Assembly: GCA_026707225.1 (NCBI GenBank)
Contig: JAPOXG010000010.1
Coordinates: 186,001 to 250,000 of the forward strand
DNA length: 64,000 nucleotides
Direction of reading: 5' to 3'
Source: Chloroflexota bacterium
GTDB lineage: Bacteria > Chloroflexota > Anaerolineae > Aggregatilineales > Phototrophicaceae
Position 1 is the first letter of the stretch. Each line of letters starts with the position of its first letter. Both the position numbers and the translations under genes were made by a program. This document shows positions 18,851 through 27,819 of this stretch, piece after piece. The notes under the pieces were generated by a model, which did not search any database, was not told where the DNA came from, and saw nothing but the letters and a program-made list of their open reading frames with translations.

Positions 18851-19312
18851 ATGTCTGAATTGACAGCGCCATCGGCTGCGGCCGAGTTGGAGGCAGGGTC
18901 TCAAAGCGAGGGGACGCCGCCTGTTCCAAGACATCGCATCGCGCGGCGGTTGGGCTGTGGATTGGTCTTGCTATTCTGGTTTGCCCTTTTGTTGACGCCT
19001 TGCTCTCTCTTTTATCTTGCGGCAAATGGCGAGATTCGCCTCGGGCATCGCTATATTCCGCAGCCTCACACGCATCCGCTTCTGCTGGTATCGCTAGTGA
19101 GCGAAACCGAAGATCGAGGGCTGCGCATCGAAAACTCCTGGATAGTGGAATCTCAAGCGGATGGGGGAATGCTCTGCGTGGAAACGGCAGTGCGATTTTT
19201 GCTTTGGCAGTACAGTGGTGGCAACCAGAATGTCAGTTTCTGCGATTGCTACCGGCGCCAAGACGCGGATGCCAGTTGGGAATTTGTCAGTACCTATGGC
19301 GGGGTCTGTTAA
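18851..19312 (+). CDS. Single-pass membrane protein of unknown function
   Basis: Not recognised. About 50 polar residues are followed by one membrane helix (GCGLVLLFWFALLLTPCSLF) and about 85 extracytoplasmic residues with several cysteines (ending CDCYRR and GGVC). A longer in-frame start at 18740 would overlap the Nudix gene and encode an atypical Arg/Cys-rich stretch, so I chose the ATG at 18851, preceded by GGGAC. Another small membrane protein follows 39 bases downstream. Confidence 0.6.
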   Translation: MSELTAPSAAAELEAGSQSEGTPPVPRHRIARRLGCGLVLLFWFALLLTPCSLFYLAANGEIRLGHRYIPQPHTHPLLLVSLVSETEDRGLRIENSWIVESQADGGMLCVETAVRFLLWQYSGGNQNVSFCDCYRRQDADASWEFVSTYGGVC

Positions 19313-19351
19313 GCGGATCGCCGGGATACAGCGCCGCGGCAAGAAAGTGGG

Positions 19352-19666
19352 ATGATGGACCTGCTGCAAAGCATTGATCCCGCGCATTTGCCATTCATCG
19401 CGGTCGGATGCGCATTGCTCTGCGTCGCGGTTGTGGTAATCGGCTTCCTGCTTCAGGCAGTCAGCAGCATATTCGATGTCATCGCTGGCTTAATCGAGGT
19501 CTTGGTCGAGATCTTGCAGGGCGGTCCCGTCGCCTGGTGTGGCTGTACGCTGCTTATCGGCGGTTTGATCGCTTGCGCCGGGTTTACGTTTCTGTACCTG
19601 AACGCTCCCGAAAGCTGCGCCCAAAATCCGACGAATTTCTGCCAATGGTTCGGATTCCTCCCTTGA
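19352..19666 (+). CDS. Small membrane protein with two helices, unknown function
   Basis: A 104-residue very hydrophobic protein. Two membrane segments are visible (about 13-55 as one long or two short helices, and 63-83), with cysteines in WCGCTLL and near the C-terminus (ESCAQNPTNFC). No family recognised. It follows the single-pass membrane protein and precedes the promoter of the histidine-rich protein. Confidence 0.55.
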   Translation: MMDLLQSIDPAHLPFIAVGCALLCVAVVVIGFLLQAVSSIFDVIAGLIEVLVEILQGGPVAWCGCTLLIGGLIACAGFTFLYLNAPESCAQNPTNFCQWFGFLP

Positions 19667-19706
19667 TTGCCTCGCCGCGACAAAGCGTTCTCTCGAAAAA
19701 TTTACT

Positions 19707-19734
19707 TTGTGTTGCTAAACAAATCTTGTATAAT
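19707..19734 (+). promoter_or_regulatory. Promoter of the histidine-rich membrane protein gene
   Basis: TTGTGT (19707-19712) and a perfect TATAAT (19729-19734) are 16 bases apart, about 30 bases before the ATG at 19765. This supports 19765 as the true start rather than the much longer open frame that begins at 19408. Confidence 0.6.
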
Positions 19735-19764
19735 AGGGTGAGCTATCGGCGTTGGAGATGCTTC

Positions 19765-20916
19765 ATGGCCAGCACTGCTATCCCGCTGTCAAACTCCGAA
19801 CTATATACGGCTGAAATCGACAAGAGCAATTATTGGCTGCGCAATAAGCGCTGGGACCTGTTCTTCATTACACTCAGCGTTGTCGTTGTGCCCCTTCCGT
19901 ATGTGATGTACCTGCTCGGCGTGCACTTGGGGCTTGAGGACGATATCAGTCGCAACCTGGTGAATACCTTTGTTGCGGTCGCCATTGGCGGTCCGCACAT
20001 GATGTCCACCTTTTTGCGGACGGGCCTGGATGAACGATTCAAAGAACGTTATCCGACGCTGGTTCGCTCTTCAATCATCATACCGATTTTAGTGATTTCG
20101 CTGGCATTCCTAAACCTGAGCCTGATGCTCACCTTCTTCTTCTTTTGGGCATCGCTGCATGTATTGCACCAGGTGACATATATCGTCGAACTGTACAATC
20201 ATAAAGAGGCGAATTTTGTCCGCAGAAGTACATTGAGTCCGGTTTCTCGCCTCATCGATTACGCGATCGTTTTGACCAGCCTCTTTCCCATCGCGATGTG
20301 GAAGATTAGCCAAGGCGCTTTTGAAATTGGGCAGAATGATCTTGGCGAAGCAATCCCCGATCTGTTCCAGCAGCCGGACAATCCCTGGTTCTTTATCCTG
20401 GTGTCGGTCGTCTTTTGCTGCGCGCTATTGTCTTACGTGGTCAAGAGCATTTACGAATATTACCATGGCGTGCTGAACTTGCCTAAGTTCAGCTTCATTT
20501 CCCTAACCGTCCTGGTGGCTTTTTTCACGCCGCTTCTACCGAATCTTGACACCGCGTTTCAAGGGCTTAATACCTGGCACTCCTTCCAGTACCTGGCGAT
20601 CACATTCTATATCATTAAGATACGGCAGATGGCGGGCGACTTGGAAACAGACGCGCCCCTGGTCGCACGTTACAGCCGACGCAGCAAAGACGCGCGCGCT
20701 CTGTACGGTTTTAGCGCCGCTCTGCTCGTTGGATCCGCTCTCATTTTCTTGCTGGTCTATGTGCTGGCTGCGATTGTACGACCTGGGATAGACGGCAACA
20801 GCCATTTTGACATCGCCTATTACACGGCGATTCTGTCATTCTTGTGGATACATTACTATCACGATCATTTTCTCTTCACCGACTTCGAAGCCCTGGACGG
20901 CGCCTACGCCAACTAG
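19765..20916 (+). CDS. Histidine-rich polytopic membrane protein, unknown function
   Basis: 383 residues with about eight or nine membrane segments. Histidines cluster at helix ends: H78 in GGPHMM, H132 and H135 in SLHVLHQ, H146 in YNHKE, H234, H272 in TWHSFQY, and H363, H366 and H368 in IHYYHDHF. Such spacing is typical of membrane metal enzymes (for example Brp/Blh-type dioxygenases or fatty-acid hydroxylases), but I cannot assign a family. The start is supported by TTGGAG seven bases upstream and by the promoter at 19707-19734. Its neighbours give no functional hint. Confidence 0.7.
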   Translation: MASTAIPLSNSELYTAEIDKSNYWLRNKRWDLFFITLSVVVVPLPYVMYLLGVHLGLEDDISRNLVNTFVAVAIGGPHMMSTFLRTGLDERFKERYPTLVRSSIIIPILVISLAFLNLSLMLTFFFFWASLHVLHQVTYIVELYNHKEANFVRRSTLSPVSRLIDYAIVLTSLFPIAMWKISQGAFEIGQNDLGEAIPDLFQQPDNPWFFILVSVVFCCALLSYVVKSIYEYYHGVLNLPKFSFISLTVLVAFFTPLLPNLDTAFQGLNTWHSFQYLAITFYIIKIRQMAGDLETDAPLVARYSRRSKDARALYGFSAALLVGSALIFLLVYVLAAIVRPGIDGNSHFDIAYYTAILSFLWIHYYHDHFLFTDFEALDGAYAN

Positions 20917-20942
20917 CTGGTCCGCGCGATTTCGCCGCTAGA

Positions 20943-22460
20943 TTATGGAAAGGCTTCCTCCACCCATTGCATGGGGTCGATGTTGACTCCGTTCAGCCAT
21001 GCTTCCCAGTGCAAATGCGGTCCCGTGCTGCGTCCGGTTGAACCTACCGTGCCGATCACTTGGCCCGTTTTGACATTGGCGCCCAACTCGACCAGCGTTT
21101 CGTTTTGATGCGCATAGAGCGTGAACAAGCCCCAACCGTGATCAATTACAGTTGTGTTGCCGCGGATCTGCAAGCGATCAACCATAACTACCTTGCCGTC
21201 GGCCGCCGCCAGAATCGACGTGCCCGGCGCGCCCGCGAAATCGACGCCACCGTGGTAGCGATTGAAGGGACTTCCATTGTAAGAACGCAAGGTGCCAAAG
21301 ACGGCGTTGATGGAAGCGGTGGCCGGCAAGCTGAGCCTTGCGGTCCAGGAGCGATCAGGGCTGAAGCCGCCGGTCGCGAGAGTCAGCAGAGACAACTCCT
21401 CTGCTTCCACCGTTGGCGCTAACAGCTCGCTGTCAGCTATCTTGATCGTCTGGCGACCGTAGCCGCCGCTGATTACTTGCGCGTTGGCAGCTATCAGGCT
21501 GGACTGTCCCAAGCCATCGATGAGTTCGAGCGTCAAAGGGTAGACGCTCATCTTCGTGAACATGGGGATGCCGATGAGTATATTGTGACGCCTGCCGGCA
21601 TCGCGCTTGATGACGCGCAACTCTCGCCCCAGAAATTGTCCCGAGATCGTCACCGCTTCACTAGTGAGCAATTCGACTCGTCCACTTCGCCCTGCCTGAA
21701 AGACGAGCGGATCAATCGTGAAAGCCACCACGGATTCGGGCAGCTCTAGGGTCAGTTGCGGCAGCAGAATGCCGGGTATTGTCAGCCGTTGACCGACGCT
21801 GAGGAAGCTGGGATCAGCCATATTGTTGGCGCGCGCCAAGGCGTCGATTGTCTGGTGGTAGCGCAGACCAATCTCCGACAGCGTCTCGCCAGTTTTCACC
21901 GTGTGAATAAAGACTGTGGCTGGGTCGCCATATCGTGAGAAAGAATGCTGGATGCCCCGACTGGGAACGGCTGTAGCCACCAGCGAAACCTGGCTGTCAG
22001 TCGGCGCGCTCGTGGGCCTGCTATCTGACTGCTCGCTTTTCGCCTCGTCATCGCCGGCGACGATTGTCAATTCCTGACCGACATAAATGAGATTGGCCGA
22101 GGTCAACTGGTTAAGTGATGTGAGCTCCGCCAAGCTTCTGCCATAAATCGAGGCGATGCTGGCGAGCGACTCGCCGGAGGCAACGATGTGCGTGATCCGT
22201 TCCTGAGGCGTACCGGCCGCCAGCGGAATGATTAAGTGTTGGCCGACGGATATCGCATCGCTGTTGCTGATGCCATTAGCCTCGGCGATATCCTCGGCGA
22301 ATCGGTTGAATTTCAGCGCGATTCGAAACAGATTTTCGCCAGGCTGAACAACGTGCACAGTGAATGCCAAATCGCTCGACTCTTGAGCGGCATGGGGGGA
22401 CGGCAAGAAAGCGCAAAATGCCAATAGCAACACCAGACAATTTCTAAATGGCTTGTTCAA
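20943..22460 (-). CDS. Secreted LysM-repeat M23 metallopeptidase
   Basis: A 505-residue exported envelope protein: a signal peptide (about 1-25, LVLLLAFCAFLPSPHAA), three LysM modules (about 34-80, 90-133 and 176-220, each with a GENL or GESL-type turn and VGQ.L.IP ending), a beta-rich middle, and a C-terminal M23 (LytM-type) domain. The zinc motifs HGGVDFAG and HLHWE are intact, so endopeptidase activity on peptidoglycan crosslinks is likely. Translation probably starts at TTG 22460, with AAGGA eight bases upstream. It lies next to a second LysM protein in the same direction but is separated from it by a terminator. Confidence 0.92.
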   Translation of the reverse strand: MNKPFRNCLVLLLAFCAFLPSPHAAQESSDLAFTVHVVQPGENLFRIALKFNRFAEDIAEANGISNSDAISVGQHLIIPLAAGTPQERITHIVASGESLASIASIYGRSLAELTSLNQLTSANLIYVGQELTIVAGDDEAKSEQSDSRPTSAPTDSQVSLVATAVPSRGIQHSFSRYGDPATVFIHTVKTGETLSEIGLRYHQTIDALARANNMADPSFLSVGQRLTIPGILLPQLTLELPESVVAFTIDPLVFQAGRSGRVELLTSEAVTISGQFLGRELRVIKRDAGRRHNILIGIPMFTKMSVYPLTLELIDGLGQSSLIAANAQVISGGYGRQTIKIADSELLAPTVEAEELSLLTLATGGFSPDRSWTARLSLPATASINAVFGTLRSYNGSPFNRYHGGVDFAGAPGTSILAAADGKVVMVDRLQIRGNTTVIDHGWGLFTLYAHQNETLVELGANVKTGQVIGTVGSTGRSTGPHLHWEAWLNGVNIDPMQWVEEAFP

Positions 22461-22814
22461 GCGTCATCCTTCTTTGCGTTCGTTTAATTGACTGTCTGAA
22501 GGGCATGCAGGTCATAGATACGATGTCAAGTTTATCGTTTGCTGGCATAAGCGCGTCGCGAATCGATCCGTCCGTCGCGTGGCAATTGGGCACTCCTTGC
22601 GCGCTCATGAACTCGATTTGTCTCGGCAGCCCCAAACCGACCTCTTCGATGTTATCTGGCTGTTGCCTTGACGCCGAAAATCGCTGCCCGTATGCGACGT
22701 TAGCCAGCCGCCGAATTGTAATCCCGACAATTGAAAAAAGTAGCCCGCGCCTGAATTCGCGCGAGCTACCATTCTAAAGTTTCGGTCGGAACGCGTTTAG
22801 CGCCCCGATTCGGC
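22461..22814. other. 354-base intergenic region
   Basis: Holds the terminator of the upstream LysM gene (22734-22769) and the ribosome-binding region of the M23 peptidase. An open frame on the plus strand (22448-22777) has no family resemblance or Shine-Dalgarno sequence and spans the terminator, so I do not call it. I see no RNA gene. Confidence 0.5.
22734..22769 (-). terminator. Rho-independent terminator after the four-LysM gene
   Basis: Read leftward, GTAGCTCGCGC and GCGCGGGCTAC form an 11-base-pair stem (one G-U pair) with loop GAATTCAG, followed directly by a TTTTTT run (22739-22734). It lies 46 bases past the stop codon of the gene that ends at 22815. Confidence 0.9.
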
Positions 22815-24617
22815 TTAGCTGGGGATGGTCAATACCTGGCCCACGGTCAGGTTTTCGTAATCGACGATACCGTTGACCTGCGCCAGTTCAACAGCGCTGA
22901 CTCCATAACGCGCCGCGATTATGTAGAGCGTGTCGCCTGCTCGGACGGTATAGGTTACTGGAAAGTTCGTTGGCAGCGGTGTGAATGTCGGCTGCGGCGT
23001 ACTCGTAGGTATGAGCGTCGGCGTCGGGTAGGGCGATGGGATCTTGATCTCCTGACCTGGATGAATTCTGCCTGGATCGGAAATATCATTTAGCTCCACC
23101 AAAGCCTGGACTGTGGCGCCATGTTGCCGCGCGATCTCATCCAGCGTGTCACCGACCTGAACGACATAAATGGTGTGCCAGGGCGGCGCTGCGGTGGCCA
23201 CTGCCGGATCCGGCGTCGGTTCGTCTGTGGGGAATAATGTCACCGTTGGGCGCAGATTGCCGTCTGGCGTCGGTGGGATCGCAGTCGGAATCAGTAGAAT
23301 CTGGCCGACATCAATTTGGTGCGGATTGGCAATGTTGTTGATTGCCGCCAGCAACTCCACGGTCGTGCCATACCGCTGCGCGATATTCACCAAGGCGTCG
23401 CCCGGCTGGATTTGGTAAGTAATCGGCGTTGCTGTTGGAGATGGCGTTATTGTTGGGGTTGAAGTGAAAGTCGATGTTGGGGTAAGCGTAGGCGCTGGAG
23501 TGAAGGTCGCGCCTGGTGTATCGGTGCCAGACAGGGCTGAGGTCGGCGGCAGGTTTACCGGAATAACGAGGCGTTGACTAACGACAATTAGACTGGAAGC
23601 GTCCAGATCATTGGCGCGTCGTATCGCATCGACGGTGCTGCCATACTGAAACGCCAGCCCGCTGACCGTGTCTTCGGCTACCACGATATGCACGACCGTA
23701 TCGGGGAACTCACCAGATTCGGGCGCGCTTTCGGTCGCCGGGGCTTCCTCTGTCGTTGGGCTGGGAGAGGCGGTTGCCGTTGCGGTCAGTGTCGCGGTAG
23801 GCGCTGCTGTCGCTTCCTGCTGTTCGCTGCTTCCCTCTTGTCCAGTGGACCCGCCTTGTTGCGCGTCTTCGGTCGGGGAGAGGGAAGGCGTCGGAGTCGC
23901 CGTGTCATTTGACAGCCCGGTGTTGGTTTCTGGGGTCGGCGTATTTTCGACCACCACCACCGTTTCGCTGGCGACCTCAAGCACAGCATCATCCAGATAG
24001 ATGTAGTTATTGGCGCGCGGTTCGCCGACGGTCGATTCGACAAAAACGGTGACGCTTGAGCTTTCAGCCGTTGCAATCACTGCATACTGGCGGTAAGCGT
24101 CATAGAAGAAGGTTGCCGCGGTGGACCAGATTATGTCTTCGCTAGCGCCATCGGCGCCGCCATTCGGATCGATGCCGACGCGAACAACCACATCGCCCGG
24201 ATCTTCGCTGACGTCGACGTCCTCAAAGCTGGATGACCAGACGTAGGCATAAACGCTGAAGCGATAGGTCGTGCCGCTCGTCAGCGAATCCACTTCTTGA
24301 TAGATGCCGCCTTGATGCGTAGCGAATAGAGTGAAATATTTTTGCGCCTTGCCAGCTTCGTCCAACCGGATCCGGTCCGTTTCTTCATCGTAATTTGGCT
24401 CGTGATTGGCGAACGACGGGCTTGTGTCCGATGGCGCGATATGCCAGGGCGTCCAGGATTCGGCCACATTTCGCGGTTCTGCTCCATCCAATTCAACAAA
24501 GCCGCCTTCAAAGTCGCCGTTTTCCAGAAGATTGGTTACAGTGTTGTCTTGACTGAATGATATGCTGATGATTAGCAACAACGACGTGATGAAAATAATC
24601 GACAGTCGTTTGGTCAT
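22815..24617 (-). CDS. Secreted four-LysM protein with N-terminal carbohydrate-binding-like domain
   Basis: 600 residues: a signal peptide (1-22), a jelly-roll domain of the CBM4/9 type (about 27-215: NLLENGDFEGG at its start, YLDDAVLEV at its end), then Thr/Ser/Pro-rich low-complexity linkers separating four LysM modules (about 307-352, 398-443, 482-527, 553-599). No catalytic domain is present, so it is a cell-wall-binding scaffold or adhesin-like protein. Such PT-linkers with repeated LysM are common in Chloroflexota secretomes. A perfect terminator follows. No clear promoter was found in the 400 bases upstream. Confidence 0.85.
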   Translation of the reverse strand: MTKRLSIIFITSLLLIISISFSQDNTVTNLLENGDFEGGFVELDGAEPRNVAESWTPWHIAPSDTSPSFANHEPNYDEETDRIRLDEAGKAQKYFTLFATHQGGIYQEVDSLTSGTTYRFSVYAYVWSSSFEDVDVSEDPGDVVVRVGIDPNGGADGASEDIIWSTAATFFYDAYRQYAVIATAESSSVTVFVESTVGEPRANNYIYLDDAVLEVASETVVVVENTPTPETNTGLSNDTATPTPSLSPTEDAQQGGSTGQEGSSEQQEATAAPTATLTATATASPSPTTEEAPATESAPESGEFPDTVVHIVVAEDTVSGLAFQYGSTVDAIRRANDLDASSLIVVSQRLVIPVNLPPTSALSGTDTPGATFTPAPTLTPTSTFTSTPTITPSPTATPITYQIQPGDALVNIAQRYGTTVELLAAINNIANPHQIDVGQILLIPTAIPPTPDGNLRPTVTLFPTDEPTPDPAVATAAPPWHTIYVVQVGDTLDEIARQHGATVQALVELNDISDPGRIHPGQEIKIPSPYPTPTLIPTSTPQPTFTPLPTNFPVTYTVRAGDTLYIIAARYGVSAVELAQVNGIVDYENLTVGQVLTIPS

Positions 24618-25026
24618 CGTCTTCTCCCGTTACCATGAAAAATGGCTCAATTGCGCCCTTACTTCTTTATAGTCTACTCAGAATCGGCATAGCGCACAAA
24701 GCAAATTGACGGCATTCCGCGCCGAAGAATTCTCACTTGAGAATAAGTCGAGGTTCGCGTAATCTAGCCAAACCCGCGTCAGGTTAGGATGAGGTCAAAC
24801 TAGGCCGCTAGCCAAAGTGAATCGCCGGCCGTCTGGCTTCAGCGTAAGGCGCTCAGGGCTGAGATTGGCGCCGATTTATTCACGTTTCATCAATTGTAGA
24901 CTCATGTCTTGCTTGCAAGGATCCTCGCGCAGCAGAATCCGCCAGGTGGCGATGGAATCGCAATTGTTGGAAGATTGCTGTGATTGACTGAATTGCCAAC
25001 TTCAAGAGTCATGGAGGTCATCAATT
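24618..25026. other. 409-base divergent intergenic region
   Basis: Separates the leftward LysM gene from sucC. It contains a candidate sucCD promoter and operator (24729-24765), a TATAAA (minus strand, near 24670) that might serve the LysM gene, and the sucC Shine-Dalgarno sequence GGAGGT at 25013-25018. The roughly 250 bases between promoter and sucC have no recognised riboswitch or ORF. Confidence 0.45.
24729..24765 (+). promoter_or_regulatory. Candidate sucCD promoter with overlapping operator
   Basis: TTGAGA (24737-24742) and TAATCT (24760-24765) are 17 bases apart. The -35 lies within ATTCTCA-CT-TGAGAAT (24729-24744), an exact 7-base inverted repeat with a 2-base centre, a geometry expected for a dimeric repressor site. 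The -10 match is weak. Confidence 0.4.
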
Positions 25027-26187
25027 TTGAATTTGCACGAGTATCAGTCGAAGTTTCTTTTTGCGGAATATGGCATTCCCATTCCGCAAGGCAAAGTCGC
25101 GACAAGCCCAGAGGAGGCATACGCCATCGCACAGGAATTGAATGGCGTCGTCGTGGTAAAGGCGCAGGCGCACGTCGGTGGCCGTGGTAAAGCCGGTGGC
25201 GTCAAAGTCGCCCGCAGCGCGGATGAAGCGAGGATTTATGCCGGGCAGATCCTTGGGATGGACATCAAGGGGCTCACGGTCGAACGCGTACTCGTTGACC
25301 GCGGCGCTGATATTCGGCAGGAAATCTATCTGGCGGTCACCAACGATCGCGCCGCGGGCAAGCCGCTCATCATGACATCCATGGAAGGCGGCATGGATAT
25401 TGAAGAGCTGAATCGCGAACGCCCCGACGCCATCATTCGCGAACACGTTGATCCGATCATGGGATTGCAAAACTATCAGATGACTTTTATCGCCAGCGCC
25501 ATGGGCATGCCAAGGGCGCACTGGCGGAGTTTCGCACGAATCCTGAGCGGGCTCTATCAGTGCTATCGCGAAAACGACGCCGAGCTGGCTGAGATCAATC
25601 CCCTCGTTATCACGGGCGCTGGCGAATTGCTGGCGGTCGACGGCAAAGTGATCATTGATGATAACGCGCTCTTTCGGCAGCCGGCGCTGACCGATCAGCG
25701 TGATACCAGCGGCGAACCAAGCTCGGAGCGACAGGCCCGCGAAGCCGGCATCACCTATATCAAGCTTGAGGGCCAGATTGGCTGCATGGTGAATGGCGCG
25801 GGATTGGCGATGACCACGATGGATATGACCAAGCTATATGGCGACGCTGACGGTATTGGTCCGGCGAACTTCCTGGATATTGGCGGTGGCGCATCGCCGG
25901 AACAAGTGGCGGCCGCCCTCCGCATTATTCTTTCGGACGACAATGTCAAATGCGTGCTCTTCAATATCTTTGGCGGCATCACCCGTTGCGATGAAGTCGC
26001 GAACGGGATTCTAACCGCCTACAACGAAGTGAACCCCGATGTGCCGATGGTGATTCGGCTGCAAGGCACCAACGCCGCGGAAGGCAGCAAGATTATCAAT
26101 GAAGCGCGGATTCCCAATATCACCAGCGCGGATACACTGACCGCGGCCGCGCAGCGAGCGGTGGCTGCGGTAAAGGAGCAGCTCTGA
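25027..26187 (+). CDS. sucC: Succinyl-CoA synthetase (ADP-forming) beta subunit
   Basis: With the alpha subunit, interconverts succinyl-CoA and succinate with nucleotide phosphorylation in the TCA cycle. 386 residues: an ATP-grasp domain ([20 protein letters not shown] at the start, [19 protein letters not shown] near residue 40) and a C-terminal CoA-ligase domain with [10 protein letters not shown] and [13 protein letters not shown]. Initiation is at a TTG, with a perfect GGAGGT eight bases upstream; there is no nearby ATG. The sucD ATG follows directly after the stop (one base gap). Confidence 0.96.
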   Translation: MNLHEYQSKFLFAEYGIPIPQGKVATSPEEAYAIAQELNGVVVVKAQAHVGGRGKAGGVKVARSADEARIYAGQILGMDIKGLTVERVLVDRGADIRQEIYLAVTNDRAAGKPLIMTSMEGGMDIEELNRERPDAIIREHVDPIMGLQNYQMTFIASAMGMPRAHWRSFARILSGLYQCYRENDAELAEINPLVITGAGELLAVDGKVIIDDNALFRQPALTDQRDTSGEPSSERQAREAGITYIKLEGQIGCMVNGAGLAMTTMDMTKLYGDADGIGPANFLDIGGGASPEQVAAALRIILSDDNVKCVLFNIFGGITRCDEVANGILTAYNEVNPDVPMVIRLQGTNAAEGSKIINEARIPNITSADTLTAAAQRAVAAVKEQL

Positions 26188-26188
26188 T

Positions 26189-27046
26189 ATGGCAATCCTC
26201 ATCGACAGCAGCGCGCGGGTTCTGGTCCAGGGCATCACTGGTCGGCAAGGCGGCTTCCATGCCAAACTGATGATGGAATACGGCACCGATGTCGTGGGCG
26301 GCGTCACGCCTGGCAAAGGCGGCGAATGGTTCGAGGGGGCGCCCGTATTTGATACCATGCGCATGGCCGTGGAAACGACTAACGCGAATGTCAGCCTGGT
26401 GACGGTACCGGCGCGCTTTGCCGCCGATGCCATCAAGGAAGCGGCTGACGCAGGCGTCGCGCTGGTGATTTGCTTGACGGAGCATATTCCTGTTTCGGAC
26501 ATGATGAAGGCGCTCGCCTTCTGCCGGAACCGCGATACCCGTCTGATTGGACCGAATTGTCCGGGCGTCATGACGCCGGGGCAAGCCAAAGTCGGCATCA
26601 TTCCGGCGATGGTCGCCATGCCCGGCAACGTGGGCGTCGTATCCAAGAGCGGTACATTGACCTATGAAGTTGGCTTCGCCATGAAGAACTATGGCATTGG
26701 GATCTCGACCATTGTCGGCATTGGCGGCGACCCGGTGATCGGCACCACTTTTGTCGACGTGCTGGAGATGTTTGAGAACGATCCAGAGACAGAAAAGGTC
26801 GCCTTGCTCGGCGAGATTGGCGGGAGCGCCGAGATCGCCGCCGCAAGTTACATCAAGAACGTGATGACCAAGCCGGTCGCCGCCTTTATCGCCGGTCGCA
26901 GCGCGCCTCCAGGCAAGCGCATGGGCCACGCCGGCGCCATCGTAGACGGTGGCGAGGGCTCGGCTGAAGAGAAGATTCAGGCGCTGGAAGCGGCCGGGGC
27001 GCGCGTCGCCGCCAACCCCGAAGAGATACCGAGCCTGCTTGGATAA
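26189..27046 (+). CDS. sucD: Succinyl-CoA synthetase alpha subunit
   Basis: 285 residues with a CoA-binding Rossmann domain ([17 protein letters not shown]) and the catalytic histidine His247 in [12 protein letters not shown], which carries the phosphate between the subunits. [11 protein letters not shown] and [10 protein letters not shown] are also typical. It is translationally linked to sucC (stop at 26187, start at 26189). No other TCA-cycle gene is nearby. Confidence 0.97.
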   Translation: MAILIDSSARVLVQGITGRQGGFHAKLMMEYGTDVVGGVTPGKGGEWFEGAPVFDTMRMAVETTNANVSLVTVPARFAADAIKEAADAGVALVICLTEHIPVSDMMKALAFCRNRDTRLIGPNCPGVMTPGQAKVGIIPAMVAMPGNVGVVSKSGTLTYEVGFAMKNYGIGISTIVGIGGDPVIGTTFVDVLEMFENDPETEKVALLGEIGGSAEIAAASYIKNVMTKPVAAFIAGRSAPPGKRMGHAGAIVDGGEGSAEEKIQALEAAGARVAANPEEIPSLLG

Positions 27047-27112
27047 GTCCCGCTACAAGCGATCCGCCGAAGGCATCGACTGAAGGCATTCACAGTTGCT
27101 GCAAGCATGCGC

Positions 27113-27694
27113 TTAGCGGCTTGCTGGCAACAATTCGTGGTGCTGGCGACAGCGCGCTTCGTAGGACTCTTGCGCGCCGACCAAAATGATGGGGTCGTCC
27201 AAGGCCGCTGGGCGGCCATTCACCAGGCGCTGCGTGCGGCTGGCTGATTCACCGCAGACCACGCATATCGCCTGCAGCTTTAGCACTTCCTCGGCAATGC
27301 TCAATAGATGCGGCATAGAACCGAACGGTTCGCCGCGAAAGTCGGTATCCAGCCCGGCGATGATCACGCGCAACTCATATTCGTCAGCCAGACGCTGCAC
27401 AACGCTGACGATGCCATCATCGAAAAACTGCGCTTCATCAATGGCGACAACTGTCGTATCTCGATTCGCCCGCTTAAGGATGTCGCCAGAAGCTTTCACT
27501 GGAATGGCGTCAACCGACTGGCCCGTATGGCTGGTAATGCGTTGAATGCCGTAACGGTCATCAATTTCCGGCTTGAAGACCTTGACCTTCTGCCGAGCGA
27601 TTATTGCGCGGCGAACGCGGCGAATCAGTTCTTCGGTCTTGCCACAAAACATGCTGCCGCAGATGACTTCTATGCGACCGGAAAGATGTTTCAT
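27113..27694 (-). CDS. tdk: Thymidine kinase (type II)
   Basis: Phosphorylates thymidine to dTMP for salvage. The 193-residue protein has the P-loop [12 protein letters not shown], the DEAQFFDD catalytic acid motif and a zinc site made from the CVVCG pair plus the C-terminal CRQHH, as in type II kinases. The lasso loop SRTQRLVNG sits near residue 150. It is downstream of the bL31 gene on the same strand, 125 bases away. The genome also carries thyX for de novo synthesis. Confidence 0.95.
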   Translation of the reverse strand: MKHLSGRIEVICGSMFCGKTEELIRRVRRAIIARQKVKVFKPEIDDRYGIQRITSHTGQSVDAIPVKASGDILKRANRDTTVVAIDEAQFFDDGIVSVVQRLADEYELRVIIAGLDTDFRGEPFGSMPHLLSIAEEVLKLQAICVVCGESASRTQRLVNGRPAALDDPIILVGAQESYEARCRQHHELLPASR

Positions 27695-27819
27695 TGTCTT
27701 GATTCCTCGCGTGGATTCAGAGGAAGACGCTCAACAGCAAGATTATCCTGTTCACGGACCGGGAACAGCAAGCAAGCCAAGAGTCATCTTGACAATATCC
27801 AATGCGATTTGTTTTCCGA

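Noticed and set aside
19408..19764. Upstream extension of the histidine-rich protein to 502 residues
   Set aside because: It overlaps the small membrane-protein gene in another frame, contains the strong promoter at 19707-19734, and encodes Arg-rich non-conserved sequence. The start at 19765 has a good Shine-Dalgarno sequence.
22448..22777. Plus-strand open frame in the gap between the two LysM genes
   Set aside because: No Shine-Dalgarno sequence or family similarity, and it runs through the minus-strand terminator hairpin.
23430..23960. Repetitive low-complexity DNA that might look like a repeat array or CRISPR
   Set aside because: It encodes the Thr/Ser/Pro-rich linkers between LysM modules. 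There are no regular identical repeats with unique spacers.
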